Positions 45,304 to 54,651 of a DNA stretch of 64,000 bases are shown here, piece after piece. The translations under genes were made by a program, and so were the position numbers. The first letter of the stretch is position 1; every line of letters begins with the position of its first letter. The notes below the pieces were generated by a model, which saw only the letters and a program-made list of their open reading frames with translations, was not told where the DNA came from and did not search any database. The DNA lies in the NCBI GenBank assembly GCA_934424575.1, contig CAKRXU010000003.1, forward strand, positions 62,001 to 126,000, given 5' to 3'. Source of the stretch: an uncultured Blautia sp. (GTDB taxonomy: Bacteria; Bacillota; Clostridia; Lachnospirales; Lachnospiraceae).

Positions 45304-46146
45304 ATGCGTGAAATCAAAGCATCAGCTATCACAGATACCATCGAGCGTCTCTGTATCGAGGCAAATCAGGTCCTGCCATCTGATATTAAGGCCGCTATCC
45401 AGGCCTGTCGTTCCTGCGAGGACGGTCAGATCGCCTGTGGTGTCCTTGACAACATCATCGAGAACTATCAGATCGCAGAGAATGAGCAGGTTCCGATCTG
45501 CCAGGATACCGGTATGGCATGTGTTTTTCTGGAGATCGGCCAGGATGTACATATCACAGACGGAGATCTGACAGAAGCAGTCAACGAAGGCGTCCGCAGA
45601 GGTTACACCAATGGCTACCTCCGCAAATCCGTTGTCAAAGACCCTGTACGCAGAGGAAATACAGGCGACAACACACCGGCAATGCTCTACACCGAGATTG
45701 TCCCGGGTGAACACATCCGCATCACCGTCGGTCCGAAAGGCTTCGGAAGCGAAAACATGAGCGCGATCCGCATGTTCAAGCCATCCGCAGGCATCGAAGG
45801 AATCAAAGATTTTATCCTGGAGACCGTAGAAACAGCAGGACCGAACCCATGTCCACCGATGGTAGTTGGAGTTGGAATCGGAGGAACTTTTGACAAAGCA
45901 GCCCTCCTTGCGAAGAAAGCCCTCATGCGTCCGGTAGACACCCAGAATCCAGATCCATATTATGCTGACCTGGAGAAAGAAATGCTGGAAAAGATCAACC
46001 AGCTCGGAATCGGACCGCAGGGATTCGGCGGAAAGACCACAGCCATCGGCCTGAACATCGAAACCATGCCGACCCACATCGCCGGCATGCCATGCGCGAT
46101 CAACATCAGCTGCCATGTAACACGTCACAAAACGGAGGTGCTTTAA
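45304..46146 (+). CDS. Fumarate hydratase class I, alpha (N-terminal) subunit
   Basis: A 280-residue subunit of the two-part, oxygen-sensitive 4Fe-4S fumarase (TtdA/FumA N-terminal family). Conserved pieces: ICQDTGMACVF (around residues 64-74), VKDPVRRGNTGDNTPA and the Cys-containing GPNPCPPMVVGVGIGG. It interconverts fumarate and malate; tartrate-type substrates cannot be excluded. An ATG at 45298 lies too close to the AGGAG; the ATG at 45304 has the better spacing. The beta gene follows immediately. Confidence 0.92.
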   Translation: MREIKASAITDTIERLCIEANQVLPSDIKAAIQACRSCEDGQIACGVLDNIIENYQIAENEQVPICQDTGMACVFLEIGQDVHITDGDLTEAVNEGVRRGYTNGYLRKSVVKDPVRRGNTGDNTPAMLYTEIVPGEHIRITVGPKGFGSENMSAIRMFKPSAGIEGIKDFILETVETAGPNPCPPMVVGVGIGGTFDKAALLAKKALMRPVDTQNPDPYYADLEKEMLEKINQLGIGPQGFGGKTTAIGLNIETMPTHIAGMPCAINISCHVTRHKTEVL

Positions 46147-46147
46147 T

Positions 46148-46705
46148 ATGGAACGTCACATCACACTGCCATTAACAGAAGAACTGGCCAAAACTCTCCA
46201 CGCAGGCGACACTGTCTATCTGACCGGAACCATCTACACCTCCCGCGATGCCGGACACAAGAGAATGTGCGAAGCACTTGCACGCGGCGAGGAACTTCCT
46301 TTCGACCCGAAGGATGCAACCATCTACTACGTAGGCCCGACCCCTGCAAAACCAGGTCAGGTCATCGGTTCCGCAGGCCCGACCACCAGCGGAAGAATGG
46401 ATGCCTACGCACCGACCATGATGTCCGTAGGAGCACGCGGAATGATCGGTAAGGGCGCCCGCCTTCCGGAAGTTGTAGAAGCCATGAAGAAATACAGCGG
46501 CGTTTACTTCGGAGCGATCGGCGGAGCCGGAGCTCTTCTCGCCAAATGTATCAAAAGCGCAGAGCTGGTTGCCTATGAAGACCTCCAGTCTGAAGCACTC
46601 CGCAGACTTTATGTAGAGGAAATGCCCCTCGTCGTGATCATTGACAGCGAAGGCAACAATCTCTACGAAGAAGGCAGAGCAGAATACCTCAAAAACCGTA
46701 AATAA
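46148..46705 (+). CDS. Fumarate hydratase class I, beta (C-terminal) subunit
   Basis: A 185-residue subunit (TtdB/FumA C-terminal family) with LTGTIYTSRDAGHKRM (about residues 27-42) and GPTTSGRMD, residues that bind substrate. It starts one base after the alpha stop, behind GGAGGTG. It completes the class I fumarase with the preceding subunit. Confidence 0.92.
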   Translation: MERHITLPLTEELAKTLHAGDTVYLTGTIYTSRDAGHKRMCEALARGEELPFDPKDATIYYVGPTPAKPGQVIGSAGPTTSGRMDAYAPTMMSVGARGMIGKGARLPEVVEAMKKYSGVYFGAIGGAGALLAKCIKSAELVAYEDLQSEALRRLYVEEMPLVVIIDSEGNNLYEEGRAEYLKNRK

Positions 46706-46714
46706 AATAGTTTC

Positions 46715-46773
46715 CTCCTGCATATATTGTAATGATACATGGGACTGTCACAATATATGCAGGGGGATTTTTT
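46715..46773 (+). terminator. Fumarase terminator overlapping the spoIVA translation start
   Basis: CTCCTGCATATATTGT (46715-46730) pairs with ACAATATATGCAGGGG (46750-46765) and is followed by six T. The AGGGGG that serves as spoIVA Shine-Dalgarno lies in the 3' arm and the spoIVA ATG follows the T run directly. Confidence 0.75.
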
Positions 46774-48243
46774 ATGGAAAATTTTCAGATTTACCGGGAT
46801 ATTCAGGCACGGACCGGTGGTGATATATACATAGGCGTTGTCGGACCTGTACGGACAGGAAAATCGACTTTTATCCGAAGGTTCATGGAACTTCTGGCGC
46901 TTCCCGCCATGGAACCGGGGCAGCAGGCAGAAGTCCGTGACCAGCTTCCTTTAAGCGGTTCCGGGAAACTCATCACCACCGTAGAGCCCAAATTTATCCC
47001 AAAAGAAGCGATTCCCGTAACACTCGGCGAAGACCAGAAAGTTCAGATCAAACTGATCGACTGCGTCGGTTTCCTGGTCAAAGACGCATCTGGCCACATC
47101 GAAGACGGAAGAGAGCGAATGGTCAAAACCCCATGGTTTGAAAAAGCCATCCCCTTCCACGAAGCCGCCCAGGTCGGCACCCGCAAAGTCATCCAGGAAC
47201 ACGCAACGATCGGCCTCGTAGTCACCACTGACGGCAGTTTTGGAGAACTTCCAAGACAAAACTTCATCGAAGCCGAAGAACTCACCGTCAAAGAATTAAA
47301 AAAACAGGGAAAACCATTCCTGATTCTTATCAACTCCCAGACTCCATATAAAGAAGAAACCCAGAAACTCTGCCGGGAACTGCGGGGCAAATACGGCGTG
47401 ACCACGATCTCTGCCAACTGCGAACAGCTTCGCAAAGAAGACATCACAAAGATCCTGGAAAATGTCCTCTACGAATTCCCGGTCAGCGAGATTCAGTTCT
47501 TCATTCCAAAATGGGTCGAGATGCTTTCACCACAGCACGAACTCAAAGCCCAGATCCTCACACAGATCCGCGAGCACATGCAGCAGCTGACCCACATCCG
47601 CGACATCACCAAGGACTCCGTTCAGCTCACAGGACCCTATGTTCAGGAGACACTTCTCGATCAGGTCGATCTTTCCACCGGGATCGTCCGCATCCGTATC
47701 CAGGTCAAAGATGAATTTTATTACAAGATCTTAAGCGAAATGAGCGGCATCACCATGGAAAGCGAATACGACCTGATCCACACCATGAAAGAACTGGCAG
47801 CCATGAAAGAGCAGTACGTCAAAGTCCAGGCAGCCCTCGAAGCCGTCCGCTCGACCGGCTACGGCGTCGTCGTTCCGGAACTTTCCGAGATCCAGATCGA
47901 AGATCCAACCGTTATCCGCCAGGGCAACAAATTCGGCGTAAAGATCCGCTCCAAAAGCCCGTCCATCCACATGATCAAGGCCAACATCGAAACCGAGATC
48001 GCCCCGATCGTAGGCACCGAGCAGCAGGCAAACGACCTCATTCAGTACATCGGCGAGAGCAGCCAGCGCGGCGAAAGCATCTGGGAAACCAATATCTTCG
48101 GCAAATCCATCGAACAGCTCGTCCAGGACGGCATCCGCACCAAAATCTCCGCCATCGGCGAAGAAAGCCAGACCAAACTCCAGGACACCATGCAGAAGAT
48201 CGTCAACGACAGCAAAGGCGGTATGGTGTGCATTATCATATAG
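46774..48243 (+). CDS. spoIVA: Stage IV sporulation protein A
   Basis: A 489-residue ATPase that polymerises on the forespore surface as the base of the spore coat. The Walker A is GPVRTGKST (residues 24-32); middle and C-terminal domains follow, ending in the hydrophobic MVCIII tail that anchors it at SpoVM. Full family length. The frame is open from 46732, but AGGGGG and the family N-terminus place the start at 46774. Its presence shows the organism can sporulate or descends from spore formers. Codon choice is richer in C-ending codons than the neighbours. Confidence 0.97.
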   Translation: MENFQIYRDIQARTGGDIYIGVVGPVRTGKSTFIRRFMELLALPAMEPGQQAEVRDQLPLSGSGKLITTVEPKFIPKEAIPVTLGEDQKVQIKLIDCVGFLVKDASGHIEDGRERMVKTPWFEKAIPFHEAAQVGTRKVIQEHATIGLVVTTDGSFGELPRQNFIEAEELTVKELKKQGKPFLILINSQTPYKEETQKLCRELRGKYGVTTISANCEQLRKEDITKILENVLYEFPVSEIQFFIPKWVEMLSPQHELKAQILTQIREHMQQLTHIRDITKDSVQLTGPYVQETLLDQVDLSTGIVRIRIQVKDEFYYKILSEMSGITMESEYDLIHTMKELAAMKEQYVKVQAALEAVRSTGYGVVVPELSEIQIEDPTVIRQGNKFGVKIRSKSPSIHMIKANIETEIAPIVGTEQQANDLIQYIGESSQRGESIWETNIFGKSIEQLVQDGIRTKISAIGEESQTKLQDTMQKIVNDSKGGMVCIII

Positions 48244-48308
48244 AAAGAAAAAAAGAATGAAAAGTCAGAATTAGTGTCATTTTGTGCTGAATCAACGTAG
48301 CTTTTAGG

Positions 48309-48337
48309 TTGACGAAACAAAGTTTTACAGGTATAGT
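48309..48337 (+). promoter_or_regulatory. Promoter of the sugar transferase gene
   Basis: TTGACG (48309-48314), 17-bp spacer, TATAGT (48332-48337), 36 bp before the ATG. Confidence 0.75.
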
Positions 48338-48372
48338 ATATACACGAGTATATTGAAGGTGGAGTTGAGCAT

Positions 48373-49824
48373 ATGTATAAGAAATCAGCACAGGGTTGGC
48401 TGAAGCACTGGGATTTTATCTGTCTGGATGTTATCTGTCTGCAGGTCGCATTTGTCATTGCGTACTTTATCCGTCTGGGTGATGGCAATCCTTATACGGA
48501 TCATTTGTACAGCAGTGAAGCGGTGAGCCTTGTTTTATGTCAGATCGCAGTCATTTTTTTCAGTCAGGCATATCAGGGGATTCTGACAAGAGGATATTAC
48601 ATTGAGTTCACCAAGACGGTGAAGATGGTATGTATGGTCATGCTGCTTGCCATGGCATATCTTTTTATTACACAGCAGTCGAATCAGATTTCACGAATTG
48701 TCTTTTTTATTACCGCATTATTAGACGTGGTCCTTGATTATATTGCAAGGATCCTCTGGAAGAAGTTCGTGATCAAGCGGAATCTTACGGATAAGCGCAA
48801 GCGGTCCATGGTACTGGTCGTGACTTCTGACGAGGCAGAGATCACGCTTCAGAGAATATTAAGCAGTCCGGTTCAGGATTTTTTCATTACAGGTATTGCA
48901 TTTATAGATGACAAATTTACAGGCAGCAGCTTTAATGGAATTCCGGTTATCGGAAACATGGAAAATATCCAGGAGTACCTCTGCCATGAATGGGTAGATG
49001 AGGTATTCGTAAAAGTCAGTGATACACAGCTATATCCGCGGAAACTGATCGAGGAGATTGTCACCATGGGAATGACAGTGCATTTGAGCCTTGGTTCTGT
49101 AGAGCAGTCCCTGAGCGGCAAGAAATTTGTAGAGAGGATTGGCGACTATACAGTTGTTACCTCCAGTATCAATACCATTACACCGAAGCAGATGCTCTAT
49201 AAGCGTATTCTGGATATTATGGGAGGAATCGTCGGCAGTCTGATCACTTTACTGCTGATCATCATCATAGGACCGATGATCTATATCAAGTCACCAGGAC
49301 CGATTTTTTTCTCACAGGTACGTATCGGTAAGAATGGCAAGCGCTTCAAGATCTACAAGTTCCGAAGTATGTACATGGATGCCGAGGCCCGCAAGGCAGA
49401 GCTGATGAGCCAGAACAAGATGGATGGCCTGATGTTCAAGATGGACTACGATCCACGTATCATCGGCAGTGAGAAGAAGGATAAGAATGGTAATCCAAAA
49501 GGAATCGGAAACTTTATCCGTAAGACATCACTGGATGAATTTCCACAGTTCTGGAATGTTCTCAAGGGCGATATGAGTCTGGTGGGAACCCGCCCGCCGA
49601 CAGTAGATGAATGGGAGCAGTATGAACTTCATCACAGAAGCCGTATGTCCACCAAGCCTGGAATCACCGGTATGTGGCAGGTAAGCGGCCGAAGCGATAT
49701 CACAGATTTTGAAGAAGTTGTAAGACTGGATACCCAATACATAGAGAACTGGAGCATTGGACTGGATATCAAGATTTTGTTAAAGACAGTTCTTACTGTT
49801 GTTAAGCACGAGGGATCTGTCTGA
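48373..49824 (+). CDS. Polyprenyl glycosylphosphotransferase (WcaJ/CpsE type)
   Basis: A 483-residue membrane enzyme that transfers a sugar phosphate to undecaprenyl phosphate to begin exopolysaccharide or capsule repeat units. Four N-terminal membrane helices (within about 15-115), a Rossmann-like CoA-binding-type domain (about 130-250), another membrane segment near 280-300, then the sugar transferase domain with KFRSMYMDAEARK, FIRKTSLDEFPQFWNVLKGD and GTRPPTVDEW. It lies apart from the rest of the polysaccharide genes that begin at 62.7 kb. Confidence 0.93.
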   Translation: MYKKSAQGWLKHWDFICLDVICLQVAFVIAYFIRLGDGNPYTDHLYSSEAVSLVLCQIAVIFFSQAYQGILTRGYYIEFTKTVKMVCMVMLLAMAYLFITQQSNQISRIVFFITALLDVVLDYIARILWKKFVIKRNLTDKRKRSMVLVVTSDEAEITLQRILSSPVQDFFITGIAFIDDKFTGSSFNGIPVIGNMENIQEYLCHEWVDEVFVKVSDTQLYPRKLIEEIVTMGMTVHLSLGSVEQSLSGKKFVERIGDYTVVTSSINTITPKQMLYKRILDIMGGIVGSLITLLLIIIIGPMIYIKSPGPIFFSQVRIGKNGKRFKIYKFRSMYMDAEARKAELMSQNKMDGLMFKMDYDPRIIGSEKKDKNGNPKGIGNFIRKTSLDEFPQFWNVLKGDMSLVGTRPPTVDEWEQYELHHRSRMSTKPGITGMWQVSGRSDITDFEEVVRLDTQYIENWSIGLDIKILLKTVLTVVKHEGSV

Positions 49825-49876
49825 TCCGGGATGACCAGTAATCGGTACTAGGGTCATAATGAAATTACAGAGAATG

Positions 49877-49909
49877 GGGTTCATGGCATATTGGTCATGA
49901 ACCCTTTTG
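49877..49909 (+). terminator. Terminator of the sugar transferase gene
   Basis: GGGTTCATG/CATGAACCC (49877-49904) followed by TTTTG. Confidence 0.85.
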
Positions 49910-49946
49910 TATATAGGCAAAAAAAAGAGCTAATAGGACAAAAATA

Positions 49947-49975
49947 TTGAATTTCCCGGATGATTGTGATATTAT
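49947..49975 (+). promoter_or_regulatory. Promoter of glmS
   Basis: TTGAAT (49947-49952), 17-bp spacer, TATTAT (49970-49975). The leader of about 75 nt is too short and shows no glmS ribozyme core. Confidence 0.7.
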
Positions 49976-50055
49976 AGACAAAAATTAATTTTGTGTCTCA
50001 TAGACAGATTGATTTTTGGCAATTAGTTGTGAAATGAAAAAGAGGAGATATATTT

Positions 50056-51894
50056 ATGTGTGGAATTGTAGGATTTACAGGTGATCATCAGGCAGCGCCG
50101 ATCTTACTGGACGGTCTTTCTAAACTGGAGTATCGTGGATATGATTCAGCAGGAATCGCTGTCCGTGATGGTGAACGTGATGCTGCAGTCATCAAGGCAA
50201 AAGGACGTCTGAAAGGCCTTTCTGAGAAAACAAACAATGGCGAATCCGTTCCAGGAACCTGTGGTATCGGTCATACCCGCTGGGCAACTCACGGAGAACC
50301 TTCTGAGAACAATGCACATCCGCATGTCAGCGATGACGAAAATGTTGTTGCCGTACATAACGGAATCATTGAGAACTATCAGGAACTGAAGGATAAACTG
50401 ACACGTAAGGGTTACACCTTCTACTCAGAGACAGATACAGAAGTAGCAGTAAAGCTGATCGATTACTATTATAAGAAATATGAGGGAACACCGGTAGATG
50501 CGATCAATCATTCCATGGTCCGCATCCGTGGCTCTTATGCAATGGCGATCATGTTCAAGGATTATCCGGAGGAGATCTATGTTGCAAGAAAAGACAGCCC
50601 GATGATTCTGGGTGTAGAGGATGGTGAGTCTTACATTGCTTCTGATGTTCCGGCGATCCTGAAATATACAAGAAACGTTTATTATATCGGCAACATGGAA
50701 ATGGCCCGCGTACGCAAGGGAGAGATTACTTTCTACAATCTTGACGGCGAAGAGATCGAGAAAAAAATGAAAGTGATCGACTGGGATGCAGAGGCAGCAG
50801 AAAAAGCCGGATTTGAGCATTTCATGATGAAAGAGATCCATGAACAGCCGAAGGTCGTACAGGATACCTTGAATTCCGTCCTGAAAGATGGAAAGATCGA
50901 TCTGTCAGAGGTTGGACTCTCAGAGGAAGAAATCAGAGACATTTCTCAGATCTATATTATTGCCTGCGGTTCTGCTTACCATGTAGGTATAGCAGCACAG
51001 TATGTGATCGAAGATATGGCAAGGATCCCGGTACGTGTAGAGTTTGCATCTGAATTCCGTTATCGTAACCCGATTCTGGATCCTCATGCACTGGCGATCG
51101 TGATCAGCCAGTCCGGAGAGACAGCAGACAGTCTTGCAGCACTGAGACTCTGCAAGGATCATGGAATCAGAACACTTGCGATTGTAAACGTTGTCGGTTC
51201 TTCTATTGCCCGCGAGGCAGACAATGTCTTCTATACACTTGCAGGACCGGAGATTTCCGTTGCAACGACCAAGGCATACAGCACGCAGCTGATCGCTGCT
51301 TATGTACTGGCTATCCAGTTTGCAAAGGTAAGAGAGCAGATCACAGAGGAACAGAGTGCAGGATACATCGAAGAGCTTAAGACTCTCCCGGACAAGATCC
51401 AGAGAATCATCGATGACAAGGAGAGAATCCAGTGGTTTGCATCCAAACAGGCAAATGCACATGATACTTTCTTTATCGGTCGTGGAATCGACTATGCGAT
51501 CAGTATGGAAGGCAGCCTCAAGATGAAAGAAGTCAGCTACATCCACTCTGAGGCATATGCAGCAGGTGAGCTGAAACACGGAACCATCTCTCTGATCGAG
51601 GATGGAACACTGGTGATCGGTGTACTCACCCAGCCAGAGCTTTACGAAAAAACAGTCAGCAACATGGTAGAGTGCAAGAGCCGTGGAGCATACCTGCTGG
51701 GACTTACTACTTTTGGAAATTATAACATCGAAGATACCGCAGATTTCACTGTTTACATTCCAAAGACAGATCCATACTTCGCAACATCCCTCGCTGTGAT
51801 CCCGCTTCAGCTGCTGGGTTATTACGTAAGTGTTGCCAAGGGACTTGATGTAGATAAACCGAGAAACCTTGCCAAGAGCGTTACCGTAGAATAA
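50056..51894 (+). CDS. glmS: Glutamine--fructose-6-phosphate aminotransferase
   Basis: A 612-residue enzyme making glucosamine 6-phosphate, the entry to peptidoglycan and amino-sugar synthesis. The N-terminal glutaminase uses Cys2 (MCGIVGF); two SIS isomerase domains follow, with SQSGETADS and the C-terminal KPRNLAKSVTVE. Full family length. AGAGGAGA precedes the ATG. It marks the left edge of the accessory island. Confidence 0.98.
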   Translation: MCGIVGFTGDHQAAPILLDGLSKLEYRGYDSAGIAVRDGERDAAVIKAKGRLKGLSEKTNNGESVPGTCGIGHTRWATHGEPSENNAHPHVSDDENVVAVHNGIIENYQELKDKLTRKGYTFYSETDTEVAVKLIDYYYKKYEGTPVDAINHSMVRIRGSYAMAIMFKDYPEEIYVARKDSPMILGVEDGESYIASDVPAILKYTRNVYYIGNMEMARVRKGEITFYNLDGEEIEKKMKVIDWDAEAAEKAGFEHFMMKEIHEQPKVVQDTLNSVLKDGKIDLSEVGLSEEEIRDISQIYIIACGSAYHVGIAAQYVIEDMARIPVRVEFASEFRYRNPILDPHALAIVISQSGETADSLAALRLCKDHGIRTLAIVNVVGSSIAREADNVFYTLAGPEISVATTKAYSTQLIAAYVLAIQFAKVREQITEEQSAGYIEELKTLPDKIQRIIDDKERIQWFASKQANAHDTFFIGRGIDYAISMEGSLKMKEVSYIHSEAYAAGELKHGTISLIEDGTLVIGVLTQPELYEKTVSNMVECKSRGAYLLGLTTFGNYNIEDTADFTVYIPKTDPYFATSLAVIPLQLLGYYVSVAKGLDVDKPRNLAKSVTVE

Positions 51895-51907
51895 AACTAT
51901 TACACAA

Positions 51908-51955
51908 ACACCATCCAGAGCAATCTCAGCAGAAATTGCCGGATGGTGTTTTTTT
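51908..51955 (+). terminator. Terminator of glmS
   Basis: ACACCATCC/GGATGGTGT (51908-51949), with an inner GCAATctcagcagaAATTGC stem, followed by TTTTTTG. Confidence 0.88.
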
Positions 51956-52090
51956 GTTCGTCAAAACACAAAAAATACAGCAATAATACAATAAAAAATC
52001 GAAATCTCGCGTGATTTTTCGACATTTCTCCCGTATATATTATAGAAGCTTTTTTATGCTTCACTATATATGAGGGGAAGGTAAAGCAAA

Positions 52091-52477
52091 TTGAGAGAAA
52101 AAAAGAATTCATCAAAGCACACAGGAAGATATAATCCAGAAGAAAAAAGCAAAGAACTGATCCAAAATATCAACAAAATCTGCGAACTGAGAGGAGTTTC
52201 TCATTATACACTGGCCAAAAAGGCAGATATTTCAACATCAACACTGTATTCACTCCTGACCGGCAAATCCAGACCATATCTGTACACCGTATACAAACTG
52301 TGCAACGCACTGGACATCTCCATCACAGACCTGCTGCTGGACTCTGAAACCGAAGAAATCAAAAACATAACCAAAGAAGAACAAGACCTGCTGTCACTCT
52401 ACAGAAAATGTTCCTCATCCAAAAGACATCTTCTGCAGACATATCTGCAGATGCTGGAGCAGTTTCAGGAAGAATGA
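52091..52477 (+). CDS. XRE-family helix-turn-helix regulator
   Basis: A 128-residue protein with a Cro/C1-type HTH at about residues 22-80 (ISTSTLYSLLTGKSRPY is the recognition region) and a short acidic helical tail. The start is a TTG at 52091; no ATG is suitable and AGGGGAAGG lies 9 bases upstream. First gene of the accessory island and a possible regulator of it, but this is inference from position. Confidence 0.85.
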   Translation: MREKKNSSKHTGRYNPEEKSKELIQNINKICELRGVSHYTLAKKADISTSTLYSLLTGKSRPYLYTVYKLCNALDISITDLLLDSETEEIKNITKEEQDLLSLYRKCSSSKRHLLQTYLQMLEQFQEE

Positions 52478-52590
52478 TAAATATAAGACAGCGCTGTCCT
52501 TACTGCTGCATAAGAAAAACGTTTCAAAAGCCAGGTGATTATGGTAAACTATACATATAAAATGACTGTCAGAGCATAGGAGGTATCAAA

Positions 52591-54180
52591 ATGGGAAACT
52601 ATCTGAACCCGGGATCTACACTGTTTCGATATAGTCTGCGTTCTGAAATATATGTAGATAAGAGCGGACTGATTGAAAAAACAAACAAATTAATAAATAC
52701 AGAACAGCGCTATATCTGTGTCAGCCGGCCAAGACGTTTTGGAAAATCCATGGCCGCAAATATGTTGGCTTCCTATTACAGCAGAGAAGAAAATACAGAA
52801 GAATTATTTAATGATCTGAAAATCAGTAAAGAAGCGGATTACAGAGACTATTTAAATAAATATGATGTCATCAAGATCAATATACAGGAATTTTTAAGCA
52901 TGAGCAGGAGTGTTGAAGAAATGCTGAATATGCTGCAGACACGCCTGCTCAGAGAACTAAAAAGAAAATATCCGGAATATGTTGACAGTGAACACCTTGT
53001 ATTTGCAATGCAGGATATTTATGCAGAGACGAAGTGTCAGTTTGTGATTCTGATCGATGAGTGGGACTGTATGTTCCGCGAATATAAAGAAGACATCGAA
53101 TCTCAGAAAAAGTATCTTGATTTTCTAAGAATGTGGTTGAAAGATAAAGAATACGTAGCACTTGCTTATATGACAGGAATCCTTCCCATAAAGAAATACG
53201 GCTCCCACTCCGCCCTTAACATGTTCACAGAATATTCTATGCTCAATCCGCGCGACATGGCAGAATATTTTGGCTTCACAGAAGATGAAGTAAGATTCCT
53301 CTGCAGTCGTTACAACAGAAACTTCCAGGAAGCACAGGCCTGGTATGATGGCTATGAACTTGTGACTCTGGAAGGCAGCGACAAGAAAACATATGCCATG
53401 TACAGCCCTAAGTCTGTAGTAGATGCCATGCTGAGCGGCATTTATGACAATTACTGGAATCAGACAGAAACCTATGAAGCACTGAAAATCTATATCTCCA
53501 TGAATATTGACGGTCTAAAAGATGCCGTGATCCGAATGCTTGCAGGTGACCGTATCGAGATCAACACAGGAACATTTTCCAACGATATGACTTCCTTTCA
53601 GGGAAGAGATGACATCCTGACGTTACTGGTCCATCTTGGATATCTAAGCTACCACTGGCCGGACAGAACCGTCACAATACCAAATAAAGAAGTTTCACAG
53701 GAATACGTAAATGCGATCAGTACCATGAGCTGGAGCGAAGTTATCCGTTCCGTAGATGATTCACGGAAATTACTAAAGGCCTTGTGGGAAATGGATGCAG
53801 ATACAGTAGCAGAAGGAATCGACCGCGCTCACAATGAGATATCAATCCTGCAGTATAATAACGAAAACTCTCTGAGCTGTACCATTAATCTTGCGTTCTA
53901 TTTTGCGAGAGAATATTACACCATTATCAGAGAACTTCCCTCCGGAAAAGGCTTCGCCGACATCTGCCTTATCCCAAGGAAATTACATGCAGACAAACCG
54001 GCAGCAGTCATCGAATTAAAATGGGACAAAACCGCCAGCGGTGCGATCGCACAGATAAAAGAAAAACAATACGTAGAGGCACTGAAAGACTATCACGGAA
54101 ATCTGCTGCTGGCAGGGATTAATTATGACAAAGAAACGAAGAAACATAGTTGCGTAATAGAAAAATATGAAATAAAATAA
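52591..54180 (+). CDS. AAA-ATPase-like / PD-(D/E)XK nuclease protein, copy 1
   Basis: A 529-residue protein. An N-terminal AAA-ATPase-like domain (Pfam AAA-ATPase_like type) has the P-loop-like SRPRRFGKSMAANML (residues 45-59) and a Walker-B-like VILIDEWDCMF near 150. The C-terminus has a predicted PD-(D/E)XK nuclease fold with FADICLIPRK and AVIELKWDK (E-x-K). These proteins are multicopy in gut Clostridia and Bacteroidetes; function is unproven, with mobile or defence roles suggested. AGGAGG precedes the ATG. A second copy lies at 58620 with similar upstream DNA, and 233 bp (53548-53780) are identical between them. Confidence 0.88.
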   Translation: MGNYLNPGSTLFRYSLRSEIYVDKSGLIEKTNKLINTEQRYICVSRPRRFGKSMAANMLASYYSREENTEELFNDLKISKEADYRDYLNKYDVIKINIQEFLSMSRSVEEMLNMLQTRLLRELKRKYPEYVDSEHLVFAMQDIYAETKCQFVILIDEWDCMFREYKEDIESQKKYLDFLRMWLKDKEYVALAYMTGILPIKKYGSHSALNMFTEYSMLNPRDMAEYFGFTEDEVRFLCSRYNRNFQEAQAWYDGYELVTLEGSDKKTYAMYSPKSVVDAMLSGIYDNYWNQTETYEALKIYISMNIDGLKDAVIRMLAGDRIEINTGTFSNDMTSFQGRDDILTLLVHLGYLSYHWPDRTVTIPNKEVSQEYVNAISTMSWSEVIRSVDDSRKLLKALWEMDADTVAEGIDRAHNEISILQYNNENSLSCTINLAFYFAREYYTIIRELPSGKGFADICLIPRKLHADKPAAVIELKWDKTASGAIAQIKEKQYVEALKDYHGNLLLAGINYDKETKKHSCVIEKYEIK

Positions 54181-54233
54181 CAGAGGGTTAAAGAAAACTT
54201 TGCCTTGATATACTATATTTTGAACTGATAACA

Positions 54234-54443
54234 ATGTGCAAAAATTCGCTGGTATTGATTGACGGATTTGAGAATGGTTTGGGTGGTAACTGTATTGATG
54301 TTCTTGCGGAAATTTCGCTGGATGAAAGAAAAAATTTGCAATTTATAATTACAAGTCACCAGCCTAAGATCATAAACTAGATATCCAGTGCGAAATGGAA
54401 GATAATCGAAAGAAATATTTCTACCGTTGTGCTCGTTTTTTGA
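54234..54443 (+). pseudogene. Remnant of an AAA/ABC-type ATPase gene
   Basis: A frame from 54234 reads NSLVLIDGFENGLGGNCIDV then LQFIITSHQPKIIN, which resembles the Walker B and following switch of SMC/RecF-like AAA ATPases (usual form LLIDEFENGLH...ITSHHPYIINN). It hits a TAG at 54378, after which the same frame resumes with SAKWKIIERN, again like the family. The Glu after the Walker B Asp is Gly here. Only about 70 codons survive and no N-terminal part is visible, so this is a decayed fragment. Confidence 0.6.
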
Positions 54444-54490
54444 GGTTTATGATTATTTTATCAACAAAAGTAATGTGTAATATAAAACGA

Positions 54491-54540
54491 AAAAAGATAT
54501 GGAAACTTCCACAGCGGAGTTTTTCCATATCTTTTTTTGT
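54491..54540 (+). terminator. Intrinsic terminator before the NB-ARC-like gene
   Basis: AAAAAGATATGGAAAC pairs with GTTTTTCCATATCTTTTTTT (54519-54538). Isolated between the ATPase remnant and the next gene, probably the original end of the remnant's transcript. Confidence 0.8.
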
Positions 54541-54547
54541 ACAACTA

Positions 54548-54576
54548 TGTCGAAAGAACGAACCATTATTTCGACA
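54548..54576. promoter_or_regulatory. Inverted-repeat operator candidate upstream of the NB-ARC-like gene
   Basis: TGTCGAAA (54548-54555) and TTTCGACA (54569-54576) form a perfect 8-bp inverted repeat 13 bp apart. On the minus strand it contains TGTCGAAATAATGGTTC (54576-54560), of which 16 of 17 bases recur upstream of the two-TM gene at 57023-57039. Confidence 0.6.
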
Positions 54577-54651
54577 TACAGAATGATAAAAATAGTTCTA
54601 CATATGATACAATAAGTTAATACTAAAAAGTCAAAGAGAGTTGAAGGAGAA

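Noticed and set aside
49976..50055. A glmS ribozyme before glmS
   Set aside because: The leader is about 75 nt and lacks any recognisable ribozyme core.
54395..54586. A 63-codon forward frame between the ATPase remnant and the NB-ARC-like gene
   Set aside because: It overlaps the remnant in another frame and runs through an intrinsic terminator; no ribosome binding site.
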